This document shows, piece by piece, positions 7,817-15,632 of a DNA stretch of 15,975 bases. Made by a program: the position numbers and the translations under genes. The notes beneath the pieces are model-generated. The model did no database searches, was not told the origin of the DNA, and saw only the letters and a list, made by a program, of their open reading frames with translations. The DNA comes from an uncultured Bacteroidota bacterium (GTDB taxonomy: Bacteria > Bacteroidota > Bacteroidia > Chitinophagales > Saprospiraceae). The DNA lies in contig CALGAA010000168.1 in the NCBI GenBank assembly GCA_937952445.1, positions 1-15,975 on the forward strand, in the 5' to 3' direction. Position 1 is the first letter of the stretch, and the number at the start of each line of letters is the position of its first letter.

Positions 7817-9669
7817 AGCGCATGTGATTTTTGGTGGTTATCGACTGTGTTCGCAGAGCTGTTCGTTCCGGGATGGTATCGGTTCAGCTGGCGGAGGATC
7901 GCATCCGCTGTGATAGGCATCCCGTCGTAATTGAGTATAGATTTTATTTTGGCCGGGTCAATACCCAGCTCCAGAATGAGCAATGATCTGCATTGGGCAT
8001 CCCGGTTTTGCTCGATCACATACACCGTCGAATGGGAATCGATAAACGATTTTACCTCCTCCTGAAATGGAAACGCTTTCAACCGTAGGGCATCGATGGG
8101 CTGACCATCGTTGGTAAGTATATCCATGACTTCCAGTGCTGCATACGTTGTCGTTCCGTAGAAGATGATCGCTTCATTACTACGGTTTTCCTCCTGGTAA
8201 TATTCCGGTCGGGGAACCAGTCCTTTGGCGGTATTGAATTTGCGAATCAACCGATCGATTTCCCCGGCATGCACGACGCCGTCCTCGGTGTATCGACCGT
8301 ATGGATCGTGAGAGGTTCCCCTGGACAGAATGGCTCCTTTGGATGGGTGTGTGCCCGGAATTACCCGGTAGCCAATCCCATCGCCATCCACGTCTTTAAA
8401 ACGGCCGTAATCTTCTACTGCTTCCAGTTCTTCCTGGTTCAGGACTTTGCCCCGGTTGTACTGGCGGTTGTTATCCCAGGTCAACGGATCCGTCATATGG
8501 ATGTTCATCCCCAGATCGAGATCAGACATCAAAAATACCACGGTCTGGAGTTGGTCGGCGAGGTCAAACGCCAATGCGGTAAATTCAAAACATTCTGTAG
8601 GATTCGCCGGAATCAGCAACACGTGTTTGGTATCTCCATGAGATGCATAGGCACAAGGTAAAATATCCGATTGTTGAGTTCTGGTGGGCATTCCTGTTGA
8701 AGGTCCGCCCCGTTGCACGTCGACTACGACCATCGGTACCTCCGCGAAGTAGGCCAGTCCGATAAATTCATTCATCAGCGAAATGCCGGCCCCACTGGTA
8801 GCCGTAAAACCTCGTGCTCCGTTCCAATTAGCTCCCATCGCCATTCCAAAGGCCGCTAATTCATCCTCAGCTTGAATGATGGCAAAATTGTTTTTACCCG
8901 TATGCGGGTCCTTCCGGTATTTTTTGGCAAAGGTTTCGAAGCTTTTGGCTACAGAAGTCGAGGGGGTGATCGGGTACCACGCGAGGACAGTCGCACCGCC
9001 ATAAACGGCACCCAACCCGGTCGCTGCATTTCCGTCCATCATGATTTTGTCCCCCGTAGCCGTGCTGTGTTCCAGACGAACATCGAGCGGATAATCGAGG
9101 TTTTCGCGTACCCAGTTTGCTCCCAGATCCAGCGCCTTGAAATTGGGGGGAATGAGTTTGGGCTTTTTCTCAAATTGCTCGCTGATGATCGATTTGACCA
9201 CGTCGAGATCCAGGTCAATCAGCACAGCCAGGGCCCCGATGTAAATAATGTTTTTGAACAACTGCTGTAGCCTCGGAATCTCGTAGTTGTCGATGCTGAG
9301 TTGCATCATGGGAATCCCAATCATGTGGATGTCTTCCCGGATCATATCATCGTGCAGCCTACGCGTGCTATCGTAAACAAAATAGCCGCCTTGTCGTACG
9401 GATGCGATATCGTTGCGCATACTTTCAGGGTTGACACCCACCAAAATGTCGATGCCGTCCCGGCGTCCTAAATATCCCTGACCACTGATCCGGACTTCGT
9501 ACCAGGTGGGCAATCCCTGAATGTTGGATGGGAAAATATTTTTGGGTGAAACCGGGATCCCCATACGGAATACAGCCTTTGAAAAAACTTCATTGGCACT
9601 GGATGAACCGGTTCCATTGACATTGGCAAACCGAACTACCATGTCATTCACTCGAATCTTTTCACTCAT
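7813..9669 (-). CDS. korA: 2-oxoacid:ferredoxin oxidoreductase alpha subunit, gamma-alpha fusion (KorA-like)
   Basis: 618 residues in two parts. Residues about 10-190 are the gamma domain that in archaeal enzymes is a separate protein: NVNGTGSSSANEVFSKA (16-32), VRISGQGYLGRRDGID, ILVGVN. Residues about 205-590 are the alpha domain: GNAATGLGAVYGG (213-225), WYPITPST (231-238), AEDELAAFGMAMGA, TSGAGISLMNE (291-301) and QRGGPSTGMPT (319-329), the usual pyrimidine-domain partner of the TPP site. This fused form is typical of bacterial KorA. It contributes CoA and substrate binding and forms heterodimers with the beta subunit. In the operon it follows the flavin/ferredoxin gene after 8 bp and overlaps the beta gene by 4 bp. 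No irregularity is seen. Confidence is high for the family and moderate for 2-oxoglutarate as substrate. Confidence 0.92.
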   Translation of the reverse strand: MSEKIRVNDMVVRFANVNGTGSSSANEVFSKAVFRMGIPVSPKNIFPSNIQGLPTWYEVRISGQGYLGRRDGIDILVGVNPESMRNDIASVRQGGYFVYDSTRRLHDDMIREDIHMIGIPMMQLSIDNYEIPRLQQLFKNIIYIGALAVLIDLDLDVVKSIISEQFEKKPKLIPPNFKALDLGANWVRENLDYPLDVRLEHSTATGDKIMMDGNAATGLGAVYGGATVLAWYPITPSTSVAKSFETFAKKYRKDPHTGKNNFAIIQAEDELAAFGMAMGANWNGARGFTATSGAGISLMNEFIGLAYFAEVPMVVVDVQRGGPSTGMPTRTQQSDILPCAYASHGDTKHVLLIPANPTECFEFTALAFDLADQLQTVVFLMSDLDLGMNIHMTDPLTWDNNRQYNRGKVLNQEELEAVEDYGRFKDVDGDGIGYRVIPGTHPSKGAILSRGTSHDPYGRYTEDGVVHAGEIDRLIRKFNTAKGLVPRPEYYQEENRSNEAIIFYGTTTYAALEVMDILTNDGQPIDALRLKAFPFQEEVKSFIDSHSTVYVIEQNRDAQCRSLLILELGIDPAKIKSILNYDGMPITADAILRQLNRYHPGTNSSANTVDNHQKSHAL

Positions 9670-9677
9670 GATTTATT

Positions 9678-11459
9678 CTATAAGATTTTGCTAGCTTTTG
9701 TTACTCCGTACAGATATTTTTGCATATCCCACGCTGCTGTAGGGCATCGTTCAGCACACAACCCACAGTGCAGGCAGACGTCTTCATCTTTGATCATTAC
9801 GCGAAGTGTAGGCAATGTTTCGGAAACATAGAGGTCCTGGTCCAAATTCAGGGCCGGGGCTGTCAATCGTTGTCGCAAATCATCTTCTTCCCCATTGGTC
9901 GTGAAGGTTATACATGAAGTAGGGCAGACGTCCACGCAGGCATCACATTCGATGCATTGATCGTACGAAAATACGGTTTGGATATCGCAATTGAGGCAAC
10001 GTTGAGCTTCTTTAAAGCCGGTCGGGGTATCAAAACCCAGTTCGACTTCTACTTTCCGGTCGGAGAGGGCGATCACCTTGTCCTCGTATGGAACAGCAAA
10101 CCGTTCATCATCCACCACCATATTGTCGTACATCCATTCGTGGATGCCCATTTTTTGTTTGACCAAATTGGTTTTTGGGGCAAGCCTGGCGTTTACATCG
10201 ATCCCCTGGCAAAAATGGTGGATTGAAATTGCAGCCTGATGTCCGTGGGCAGCGGCCGTGATAATGTTTTCGGGGCCAAAAGCGGCATCTCCGCCAAAGA
10301 ACACCTTAGGTAGGGTGGATTGAAAAGTCACCTCGTCGATGACGGGGACGTCCCATTTTCCAAATTCGATGCCCAGATCCCGCTCGATCCACGGAAAAGC
10401 GTTGTCTTGTCCGATGGCGATGATGACATCATCGGCTTCTATAAATGTATCCGGTTCTCCGGTGGGGATCAGGTGTCGTTTTCCGTTTTCATCATATTCA
10501 GCACGTACGTGGCCAAACCACATTCCTTTCAATTGGCCATTCTCCACCACGAAGGATTTCGGAGGCATGTTATTGAGGATGGGCACGTCTTCCCCCTGAG
10601 CGTCTTCAATTTCCCATGGGGAAGCTTTCATATCCTGGAATGGGCTTCGGACAACCACACTCACTTTTTCTCCTCCCAGTCTCCTGGCCGTACGACAGCA
10701 ATCCATGGCGGTATTACCTCCTCCCAGGATGATGACATTCTTTCCGATTTTGTCCCGGTGTTCAAATGCCACACTAGCCAGGAAATTAATCCCGATGTGG
10801 ACATTGGCATCGGCTTCCTCACGACCGGGTAAGTTGAGATCACGGCCTTTAGGCGCACCTGTACCTACGAAAACGGCATCGTAGTCCGCATCGAGGATTT
10901 CTTTCATGCTGTCCACGTAGTGGTTGTAATGGGTGTGTATACCCATGTCCGTGATGTAATTTACTTCTTCATCCAGCACGCTTTCGGGTAAGCGGAATGA
11001 TGGAATCTGGGTGCGCATCATCCCCCCGCCTTTGTGCCATTCATCAAACAAATGGATCTCATAGCCGAGCGGTGCCAGATCCCGGGCCACCGTCAGCGAG
11101 GCTGGTCCTCCGCCAATCAGGGCGATTTTTTTTCCGTTTTTCACTTCCGGTATTTTGGGCATGAGGGATTTGACCTCCCCTTTATGGTCTGCTGCGACCC
11201 GTTTGAGTCGGCAGATGGCTACCGGTTCTTCATCTTCCAGCCGTCCCCTCCGACAGGCCGGTTCGCAAGGACGGTCACACGTACGCCCGAGTACACCCGG
11301 AAATACATTGGATTCCCAGTTGACCATATACGCCTCCGTATATTTTTTGTTGGCGATCAACCGAATGTATTCAGGGACAGGGGTATGTGCAGGGCAAGCA
11401 TACTGACAATCTATCACCTTGTGAAAATATTCGGGATCTTGAATATTTGTGGGTTTCAA
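9678..11459 (-). CDS. GltD/NfnB-like FAD and NAD(P)-binding oxidoreductase with C-terminal ferredoxin domains (KorC-like)
   Basis: 593 residues; the first gene of the kor operon. The N-terminal cysteines (18, 22, 61, 65, 69, 83) follow the pattern of the two [4Fe-4S] clusters of glutamate synthase small subunits. A FAD fold opens with ALIGGGPASL (113-122), a NAD(P) fold carries ILGGGNTAMD (244-253), and the FAD domain closes at GGDAAFGPENI (389-399). Then CLNC (488-491) and two ferredoxin motifs, CIECDACVDVCP (502-513) and CLHCGLCAERCP (562-573), complete an electron wire. No glutamate synthase large subunit is near; the partners are KorA and KorB, so it probably passes electrons from oxoacid oxidation to NAD(P)+ or the reverse. 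A comparable flavoprotein subunit is known for the 2-oxoglutarate:NADP+ oxidoreductase of Azoarcus evansii. The start is TTG at 11459: there is no in-frame ATG between the upstream stop (11498) and this point, and the conserved CQYACPAHTPVPEYI begins at residue 18. Confidence 0.88.
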   Translation of the reverse strand: MKPTNIQDPEYFHKVIDCQYACPAHTPVPEYIRLIANKKYTEAYMVNWESNVFPGVLGRTCDRPCEPACRRGRLEDEEPVAICRLKRVAADHKGEVKSLMPKIPEVKNGKKIALIGGGPASLTVARDLAPLGYEIHLFDEWHKGGGMMRTQIPSFRLPESVLDEEVNYITDMGIHTHYNHYVDSMKEILDADYDAVFVGTGAPKGRDLNLPGREEADANVHIGINFLASVAFEHRDKIGKNVIILGGGNTAMDCCRTARRLGGEKVSVVVRSPFQDMKASPWEIEDAQGEDVPILNNMPPKSFVVENGQLKGMWFGHVRAEYDENGKRHLIPTGEPDTFIEADDVIIAIGQDNAFPWIERDLGIEFGKWDVPVIDEVTFQSTLPKVFFGGDAAFGPENIITAAAHGHQAAISIHHFCQGIDVNARLAPKTNLVKQKMGIHEWMYDNMVVDDERFAVPYEDKVIALSDRKVEVELGFDTPTGFKEAQRCLNCDIQTVFSYDQCIECDACVDVCPTSCITFTTNGEEDDLRQRLTAPALNLDQDLYVSETLPTLRVMIKDEDVCLHCGLCAERCPTAAWDMQKYLYGVTKASKIL

Positions 11460-11521
11460 AACTTCAATTCTTATTTTACGATTATCTGCTATTTCCTATG
11501 GTGTTGTTTAAAAAACGTGGT

Positions 11522-11551
11522 TAAATATAGGTAAAATTGAATAGGACGCAA
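11522..11551 (-). promoter_or_regulatory. Promoter of the kor operon
   Basis: On the minus strand TTG (11551-11549) is followed after 19 bp by TATATTTA (11529-11522), seven of eight matches to the Bacteroidota -7 element with standard spacing. It lies about 60 bp upstream of the TTG start of the flavoprotein gene. The rest of the 187 bp gap (11460-11646) after the flippase stop shows nothing else convincing. Confidence 0.55.
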
Positions 11552-11646
11552 GGAATTTGATGGTAAAAGATGTAAAAACGTAAAGCGCCGGTATCGTACA
11601 CGGTGGTTGATCCTGCTCCCCTTTTTATGTAGCACATCGCGCTCTT

Positions 11647-13143
11647 TTAAATTCGGCCCCGAAGAACTTTCAAAATTTCTTCGCGGTCGTAGAAGTAATA
11701 CCCTATCAAGGGGAGGATGAAGAACAAAACCCGCATCCACTGCATGGCACCGTGATCCCACGATTGGTTGTGCCACGCGAATTCGTAAAGCCCATACGTG
11801 CCCAGAGTCAGGACCATAATGAGAGCGATTTTGGACCATTCCATTCGAAAAGCATAATACCTGGATCCGATTCCGTAGCACAAAACGGTCATTATAAAAT
11901 AACACACGAGAGTAGTCCAGGCGGAAGCCATATAGCCCATCGTACGGATCAGCAATACGTTGCCCAGTACTGTGATTACTACCCCGACCAGTGATATGTA
12001 CATCCCATATTTGGTTTTGTCGAGGAGTTTGTACCACACGCTGAGGTTGTAGTACAAGCCCAAAAGTATATTGGCGAGCAAAATCACTACGGTGACAAAA
12101 TACCCTTCGGCATAGGTCGGGTCCTGTAGAAAAAGGTGTTGGAGCCAGGGAAGCGCAAGACTGACAGCCAGAAATCCAAACGAGGATACGATGGTATAAT
12201 AGGTCGCGATTTTTCCGTATAATATATTGGAATCCCGCCGGCTGTATTGTTGGAAGAAAAAGGGTTCGGCGGCGTACCGGAAAGCCTGGGTAAAAAGCGC
12301 GATAAACATTGCAATTTTATAATTCCCCGAATAGATTCCCACCTGGCGGGATGTTTCTTCCTGCCCATAGGGCAGCAGGTTTTGCAAGAACATACGATCC
12401 AGCATTTCATTGACAATGCCAGCCAAACCAACGATCAGCAGGGGCAAGGAATACACCACCATCTGCCGGATCATTTGTACGTCGAAATTTTTCCAAAAAG
12501 CCGTCCATTGCGGCAGCAGAAACACAAAAGCCATACCGCTGGAGATTACATTGGCACCGATGAGATAGGAAAGATGGTTTTCCGGAGAATAGATGGTGGA
12601 TATCCAGAGGGCTCCCTGATCCATCAGCCACGGGCAAAAAAGAAAAAAGAAGCAAACGATGGCCACGTTGGTCAATATCATGGCGATCTTGATGAGCGCA
12701 AACCGGCGGGGGCGATTGGAAAGTCTCAACTGACAAAAAGGGATTTCGTTGATCGCATCGAAAAACAGGATGACCGCCAACATGGGTATGTAGATGCGGT
12801 AACCGTCCGCGAGATTGAGGATCGAGACGATCTGATCTGGAAGGAGAAATAATAAGATGCTCAGCACGATCGATGTACTGTAAATGACCATCAATGCGCT
12901 GCTGTAAGCTTTGTTTTCCTGACCTTCGCGGCTGCCGAAACGAAAATACGCTGTTTCCAGGCGCAGGGTATAGAAGACGAAAAGGATCCCGACCATGGAA
13001 TAGAGGGTGGAATAGCCCCCAAATACGGCCACAGGTAAGACGGATGTGATCACGGGTAGCAATAATATATTGATCACGCGTCCTACGATGCTGCTCAATC
13101 CGTACCATACGGTATCGCCTGCCAATCGCCTTATATTGGCCAT
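11647..13143 (-). CDS. Wzx-like polysaccharide/O-antigen flippase (MOP superfamily)
   Basis: 498 residues, almost entirely membrane: about 12-14 hydrophobic segments in the paired pattern of MOP-superfamily flippases. The N-terminus, NIRRLAGDTVWYGLSSIVGRVIN, has the short amphipathic start and the WYGLSSI-GR helix 1 typical of Bacteroidota lipopolysaccharide or polysaccharide biosynthesis proteins, and LRLETAYFRF follows in the first loops. The last residues (about 480-498) form a short charged cytoplasmic tail. The family moves undecaprenyl-linked sugar units across the inner membrane; the cargo is unknown here. There is no glycosyltransferase, polymerase or sugar-nucleotide gene in the window, so it may serve a pathway encoded elsewhere. 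It is probably transcribed alone from the region shared with the divergent M42 peptidase. A possible but poor -7 (TATATTCA) lies upstream. The start ATG 13143 fits the family. Confidence 0.85.
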   Translation of the reverse strand: MANIRRLAGDTVWYGLSSIVGRVINILLLPVITSVLPVAVFGGYSTLYSMVGILFVFYTLRLETAYFRFGSREGQENKAYSSALMVIYSTSIVLSILLFLLPDQIVSILNLADGYRIYIPMLAVILFFDAINEIPFCQLRLSNRPRRFALIKIAMILTNVAIVCFFFLFCPWLMDQGALWISTIYSPENHLSYLIGANVISSGMAFVFLLPQWTAFWKNFDVQMIRQMVVYSLPLLIVGLAGIVNEMLDRMFLQNLLPYGQEETSRQVGIYSGNYKIAMFIALFTQAFRYAAEPFFFQQYSRRDSNILYGKIATYYTIVSSFGFLAVSLALPWLQHLFLQDPTYAEGYFVTVVILLANILLGLYYNLSVWYKLLDKTKYGMYISLVGVVITVLGNVLLIRTMGYMASAWTTLVCYFIMTVLCYGIGSRYYAFRMEWSKIALIMVLTLGTYGLYEFAWHNQSWDHGAMQWMRVLFFILPLIGYYFYDREEILKVLRGRI

Positions 13144-13272
13144 ATTATCGGTTTAAATTTCGCTGTGAATATACTATTATTGAAGACTTCCAGGTTATGA
13201 CTGCTGCTCAGACTAATTTATTGCATTGTCTTTAGTCTTATATTAACAAAACAAATTATTGGCGGAAAGGTG

Positions 13273-13280
13273 TACATTTG
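13273..13280 (+). promoter_or_regulatory. -7 element TACATTTG of the M42 peptidase gene
   Basis: TACATTTG is an exact match to TAnnTTTG, 20 bp before the ATG at 13301, implying a very short leader. The nearest upstream TTG (13259-13261) is only 11 bp away, shorter than normal, so the -33 element is not clear. The 157 bp region 13144-13300 also serves the divergent flippase gene. Confidence 0.55.
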
Positions 13281-13300
13281 CGCTGTAAATACAAAATAGA

Positions 13301-14350
13301 ATGTTAGATTTTGAACTGCTGAAAAAGATATCAGAATGCCCGGGCCCTCCGGGTTTTGAGCAGCCGATCCGGGAATTGATCCAGCAGGAGCTGGAAGGAG
13401 TAGTGGATCACATGTGGACAGATTCCATGGGAAGTGTGATTGCACGACTTCAGGGCAAGGAGGAGGATTCGGTCATGGTTGCAGCGCATATGGATGAGAT
13501 CGGATTCATCGTTACGCACATTGATGATCAGGGTTTTATCCGGTTTCATACCCTGGGCGGATTCGACCCCAAGACGCTCACTTCTCAGCGGGTAATCATT
13601 CATGGAAGAGAGGACGTGATTGGGATTATGGGGACCAAGCCCATTCACATTATGAACCCCGAGGATCGGAAAAAAGCGCCCCGGATCGAAGACTATTTTA
13701 TCGATACAGGATACCCGGTAGCCCGGGTGCGCGAATTGATATCGATCGGTGATCCAATCACCCGCGAACGTTCCTTGATTCGGATGGGCGATTGTTTTAA
13801 TGGAAAATCGTTGGACAACCGGATTTCCGTGTATATTTTGATCGCGGCTTTGCGGCAGCTGGCCGGAGCCGAATTGCCTTATGCTGTGGATGCGGTGTTC
13901 ACCGTTCAGGAAGAAGTAGGGCTTCGCGGTGCAATCAACGCTGCCGGACACATCAATCCTCGATTTGGGATCAATCTCGATGTCACCATCGCGTACGATG
14001 TTCCCGGTGCCCAGCCACATGAAATGGTGACTCAGCTGGGGAAGGGGACCGCTATTAAAATCATGGACGGCAGCGCCATTTCCGATTATCGGATGGTGAA
14101 ATATTTACAATCGCAGGCCGCAAATCACCACATACCCTGGCAACCCGAAATTTTACCCGCAGGTGGAACAGACACAGCAGGGATTCAGAAGTATGGAAAA
14201 AATGGTGCGATTGCGGGGGGATTGTCCATTCCTTTGCGAAATATGCATCAGGTGATCGAAACCGTACACGCAACGGATGTACAGGCAACGATTGATTTGC
14301 TCGTGGCCGGGATCAAAGGACTGGGGGAATACGATTGGGCTTTCACATAG
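13301..14350 (+). CDS. M42 family metallo-aminopeptidase (TET/CelM-like)
   Basis: 349 residues, normal family length. The two-metal site is complete: His63 in AAHMDEIGF with Asp65 next to it, Asp172 in KSLDNR, the catalytic pair Glu204-Glu205 in VQEEVGLRG, Asp227 in NLDVT, and His316 in RNMHQVIE. AGGTDTAGI (287-295) is a further family motif. M42 enzymes form large tetrahedral cytoplasmic particles that degrade short peptides from the N-terminus; the annotation as an endoglucanase (CelM) sometimes given to this family is not supported by its chemistry. No signal peptide. The start ATG 13301 follows the TACATTTG promoter element closely and no Shine-Dalgarno is evident, as is usual in Bacteroidota. 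It is transcribed alone, divergent from the flippase, and may be terminated by one of the hairpins after its stop. Confidence 0.93.
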   Translation: MLDFELLKKISECPGPPGFEQPIRELIQQELEGVVDHMWTDSMGSVIARLQGKEEDSVMVAAHMDEIGFIVTHIDDQGFIRFHTLGGFDPKTLTSQRVIIHGREDVIGIMGTKPIHIMNPEDRKKAPRIEDYFIDTGYPVARVRELISIGDPITRERSLIRMGDCFNGKSLDNRISVYILIAALRQLAGAELPYAVDAVFTVQEEVGLRGAINAAGHINPRFGINLDVTIAYDVPGAQPHEMVTQLGKGTAIKIMDGSAISDYRMVKYLQSQAANHHIPWQPEILPAGGTDTAGIQKYGKNGAIAGGLSIPLRNMHQVIETVHATDVQATIDLLVAGIKGLGEYDWAFT

Positions 14351-14372
14351 TTTTCTGACGGTTTTGCAATAG

Positions 14373-14403
14373 ACCGGGTTTTCTTCCCAAGATCCTGGTT
14401 TAT
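14373..14403 (+). terminator. Weak hairpin after the M42 peptidase gene
   Basis: ACCGGG (14373-14378) can pair with CCTGGT (14394-14399, one G-U pair) around a T-rich loop. It is followed by TTATA rather than a clean T run. It lies 23 bp after the stop, a normal terminator position, but the stem is short. Confidence 0.3.
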
Positions 14404-14457
14404 ATCAAATGATCAAGACCTGGTATGATATGAATTTAATGGCTGACGCACCTGGCT

Positions 14458-14482
14458 ACCAAATCCCTCGTGAAGATTTGGT
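14458..14482 (+). terminator. Perfect 8 bp hairpin in the M42-dehydratase gap
   Basis: ACCAAATC (14458-14465) and GATTTGGT (14475-14482) are exact reverse complements around a 9-base loop, followed by TTTA. It could be a weak terminator for the peptidase gene or part of an untranslated leader. The rest of the 254 bp gap 14351-14604 holds the other hairpin and the palindrome listed here, and no credible gene. Confidence 0.35.
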
Positions 14483-14555
14483 TTAGATTCAGCTTCATAC
14501 CTTCTGCAGGTTTAACACCATGTTTTTAGGAGGATCCTTTTGATCTCATAAGATG

Positions 14556-14572
14556 TTTTGTACATTACAAAA
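14556..14572 (+). promoter_or_regulatory. Perfect 7+7 bp palindrome upstream of the carbinolamine dehydratase
   Basis: TTTTGTA (14556-14562) and TACAAAA (14566-14572) are exact reverse complements around CAT. Two further outer pairs form if one mismatched pair (14555/14573) is allowed. The centre is about 41 bp upstream of the ATG at 14605, a normal operator position. TTG at 14540-14542 lies 18 bp before TACATTAC, a poor -7. The regulator is unknown. Confidence 0.4.
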
Positions 14573-14604
14573 TATCGCAAATCGTCATATTGCTCACATT
14601 TAAA

Positions 14605-14892
14605 ATGGAAACCATGAAGTATTGGAAAGAATCCGATAACAGCCTCAAAGCAACATTTACATTTGATGATTTTAGCCAGGCATTTGGTTTTATGACGCAG
14701 GTGGCCATCGTAGCAGAAAAACAAAATCATCATCCCAATTGGTCCAATGTCTATAATAAGGTAGAGTTTACCCTTTCGACGCATGACGCTGGCGATGTCG
14801 TGACGGAGAAGGATCATAAATTAGCCGGATCCATCAACGAAATTTTTGGTAAAATAGCGGTGGGTAACAGAAAGCTCAAATCCAAAGCCTGA
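14605..14892 (+). CDS. phhB: Pterin-4a-carbinolamine dehydratase
   Basis: 95 residues, the usual length for this small enzyme. It dehydrates 4a-hydroxy-tetrahydrobiopterin to quinonoid dihydropterin, recycling the cofactor of aromatic amino acid hydroxylases such as phenylalanine hydroxylase. The family signature is complete: an acidic/basic residue then HHP, here EKQNHHPNW, followed by VYNKVEFTLSTHDAG and the downstream Asp in TEKDHKLA. The paired histidines of HHP and the His of THDAG are the expected active-site residues. I chose ATG 14605 (METMKYW); ATG 14614 is equally possible, and an upstream TTG at 14590 is less likely. No phenylalanine hydroxylase is in the window. A palindrome 41 bp upstream may regulate it. 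The stop codon lies inside a hairpin that separates it from the convergent comF gene. Confidence 0.93.
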   Translation: METMKYWKESDNSLKATFTFDDFSQAFGFMTQVAIVAEKQNHHPNWSNVYNKVEFTLSTHDAGDVVTEKDHKLAGSINEIFGKIAVGNRKLKSKA

Positions 14893-14902
14893 CGCTTTCG
14901 GA
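14881..14902. terminator. Candidate bidirectional terminator hairpin between phhB and comF
   Basis: TCC-AAAGC (14881-14888) pairs with GCTTT-C-GGA (14894-14902, one bulged C) around CTGAC. The stem contains the dehydratase stop codon and lies between two convergent genes only 14 bp apart. There is no strong T run on either side, which keeps confidence moderate. Confidence 0.4.
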
Positions 14903-14906
14903 TTGA

Positions 14907-15632
14907 TTAATAATCTTTGTAAGCCAGCGTGCACAAACTGCACCGGCAGCCGGGATAGGCATCATTCAGCGTTCGGGCCATTTCCGCGAGTGTGACCCCG
15001 CTCGTGACCACGTCGTCTACCAGCAAAAAATGGAGTGTCGGATCTGGACTGACAAGGGAATCAACCCGGCGGGCTTTAAATGCATTTTTCATATTCTCGA
15101 TGCGCTCTTTTTTGTTGAGCGTGGTTTGAGAACGGGTTCTTTTTACCCGGCGAAGGATCGATTCCATCACCGGAATATCTGTGGCATAGGAAATTCCGCG
15201 TGCGTAATCCAGGCTCTGATTGTACCCCCTTTGGATTTCCTTCTTCCAGTGTAAAGGGGTGGGGACGATGGCTGAAATGTGGTGAGAAGCCAGCATAGGA
15301 GCTATAATCCGGCCGTAATCCTCCCCTTCGATTCGTCCGATATACCGGAGGTTTTGATATTTCAATCCATAAATCAGATTGGCCACACGCCGGCTGTGGT
15401 TGGGGAACCGATATTTCGAAAAAACCAGTCGGAAGGGAAATTCGGTGTTCACCCGTTTTCGCAGCGGATGATTGGTCATCAAATGGGTATCGCTGACCAC
15501 CAATTCTTCATGGCAAATCGGACAAAAGATTTCGTGTTTGGAATATTGTAAGGTTTCACCGCAGCCCAGGCAGGTAGAGGGGAAAAAGACATCCCAGAAA
15601 AATTCGCCCATCGCCGTGCCGGAGAAAACCAT
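14907..15632 (-). CDS. comF: ComF family phosphoribosyltransferase-like protein
   Basis: 241 residues from ATG 15632. A zinc-finger N-terminus has CLGC and CPIC (Cys22/25 and 38/41 if counted from the GTG start). A type I phosphoribosyltransferase fold follows, with LIYGLKY, VPTPLHWKKEIQRGYNQ, RSQTTLNKKER, and the PRPP-binding LLVDDVVTSGVT near residue 204. These are the family's full set of motifs. ComF proteins are needed for DNA uptake in naturally competent bacteria, acting in the cytoplasm on incoming single-stranded DNA; in Bacteroidota the role is less tested. The start is ambiguous: the PDZ gene ends in TGA at 15634-15632, and either GTG 15635 (4 bp overlap) or ATG 15632 (1 bp overlap) would start comF. 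Translational coupling with the PDZ protein is likely in both cases. Confidence 0.9.
   Translation of the reverse strand: MVFSGTAMGEFFWDVFFPSTCLGCGETLQYSKHEIFCPICHEELVVSDTHLMTNHPLRKRVNTEFPFRLVFSKYRFPNHSRRVANLIYGLKYQNLRYIGRIEGEDYGRIIAPMLASHHISAIVPTPLHWKKEIQRGYNQSLDYARGISYATDIPVMESILRRVKRTRSQTTLNKKERIENMKNAFKARRVDSLVSPDPTLHFLLVDDVVTSGVTLAEMARTLNDAYPGCRCSLCTLAYKDY

Noticed and set aside
9678..10000. A separate ferredoxin gene at the end of the KorC-like gene
   Set aside because: The reading frame is continuous from the flavin domains into the two CxxCxxC motifs, so it is one fused protein.
9678..11459. Glutamate synthase small subunit (gltD)
   Set aside because: The core resembles GltD, but the added ferredoxin domains and the operon with KorA and KorB, and the lack of gltB nearby, favour a role with the oxoacid oxidoreductase.
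12247..13108. Long overlapping open frames on both strands within the flippase gene
   Set aside because: Their sequences are rich in Arg, His, Gln and Asp without domain features; they are shadows of the hydrophobic frame.
13331..14020. 229-codon minus-strand frame across the M42 gene
   Set aside because: It is antisense to a complete active site and has no recognisable features.
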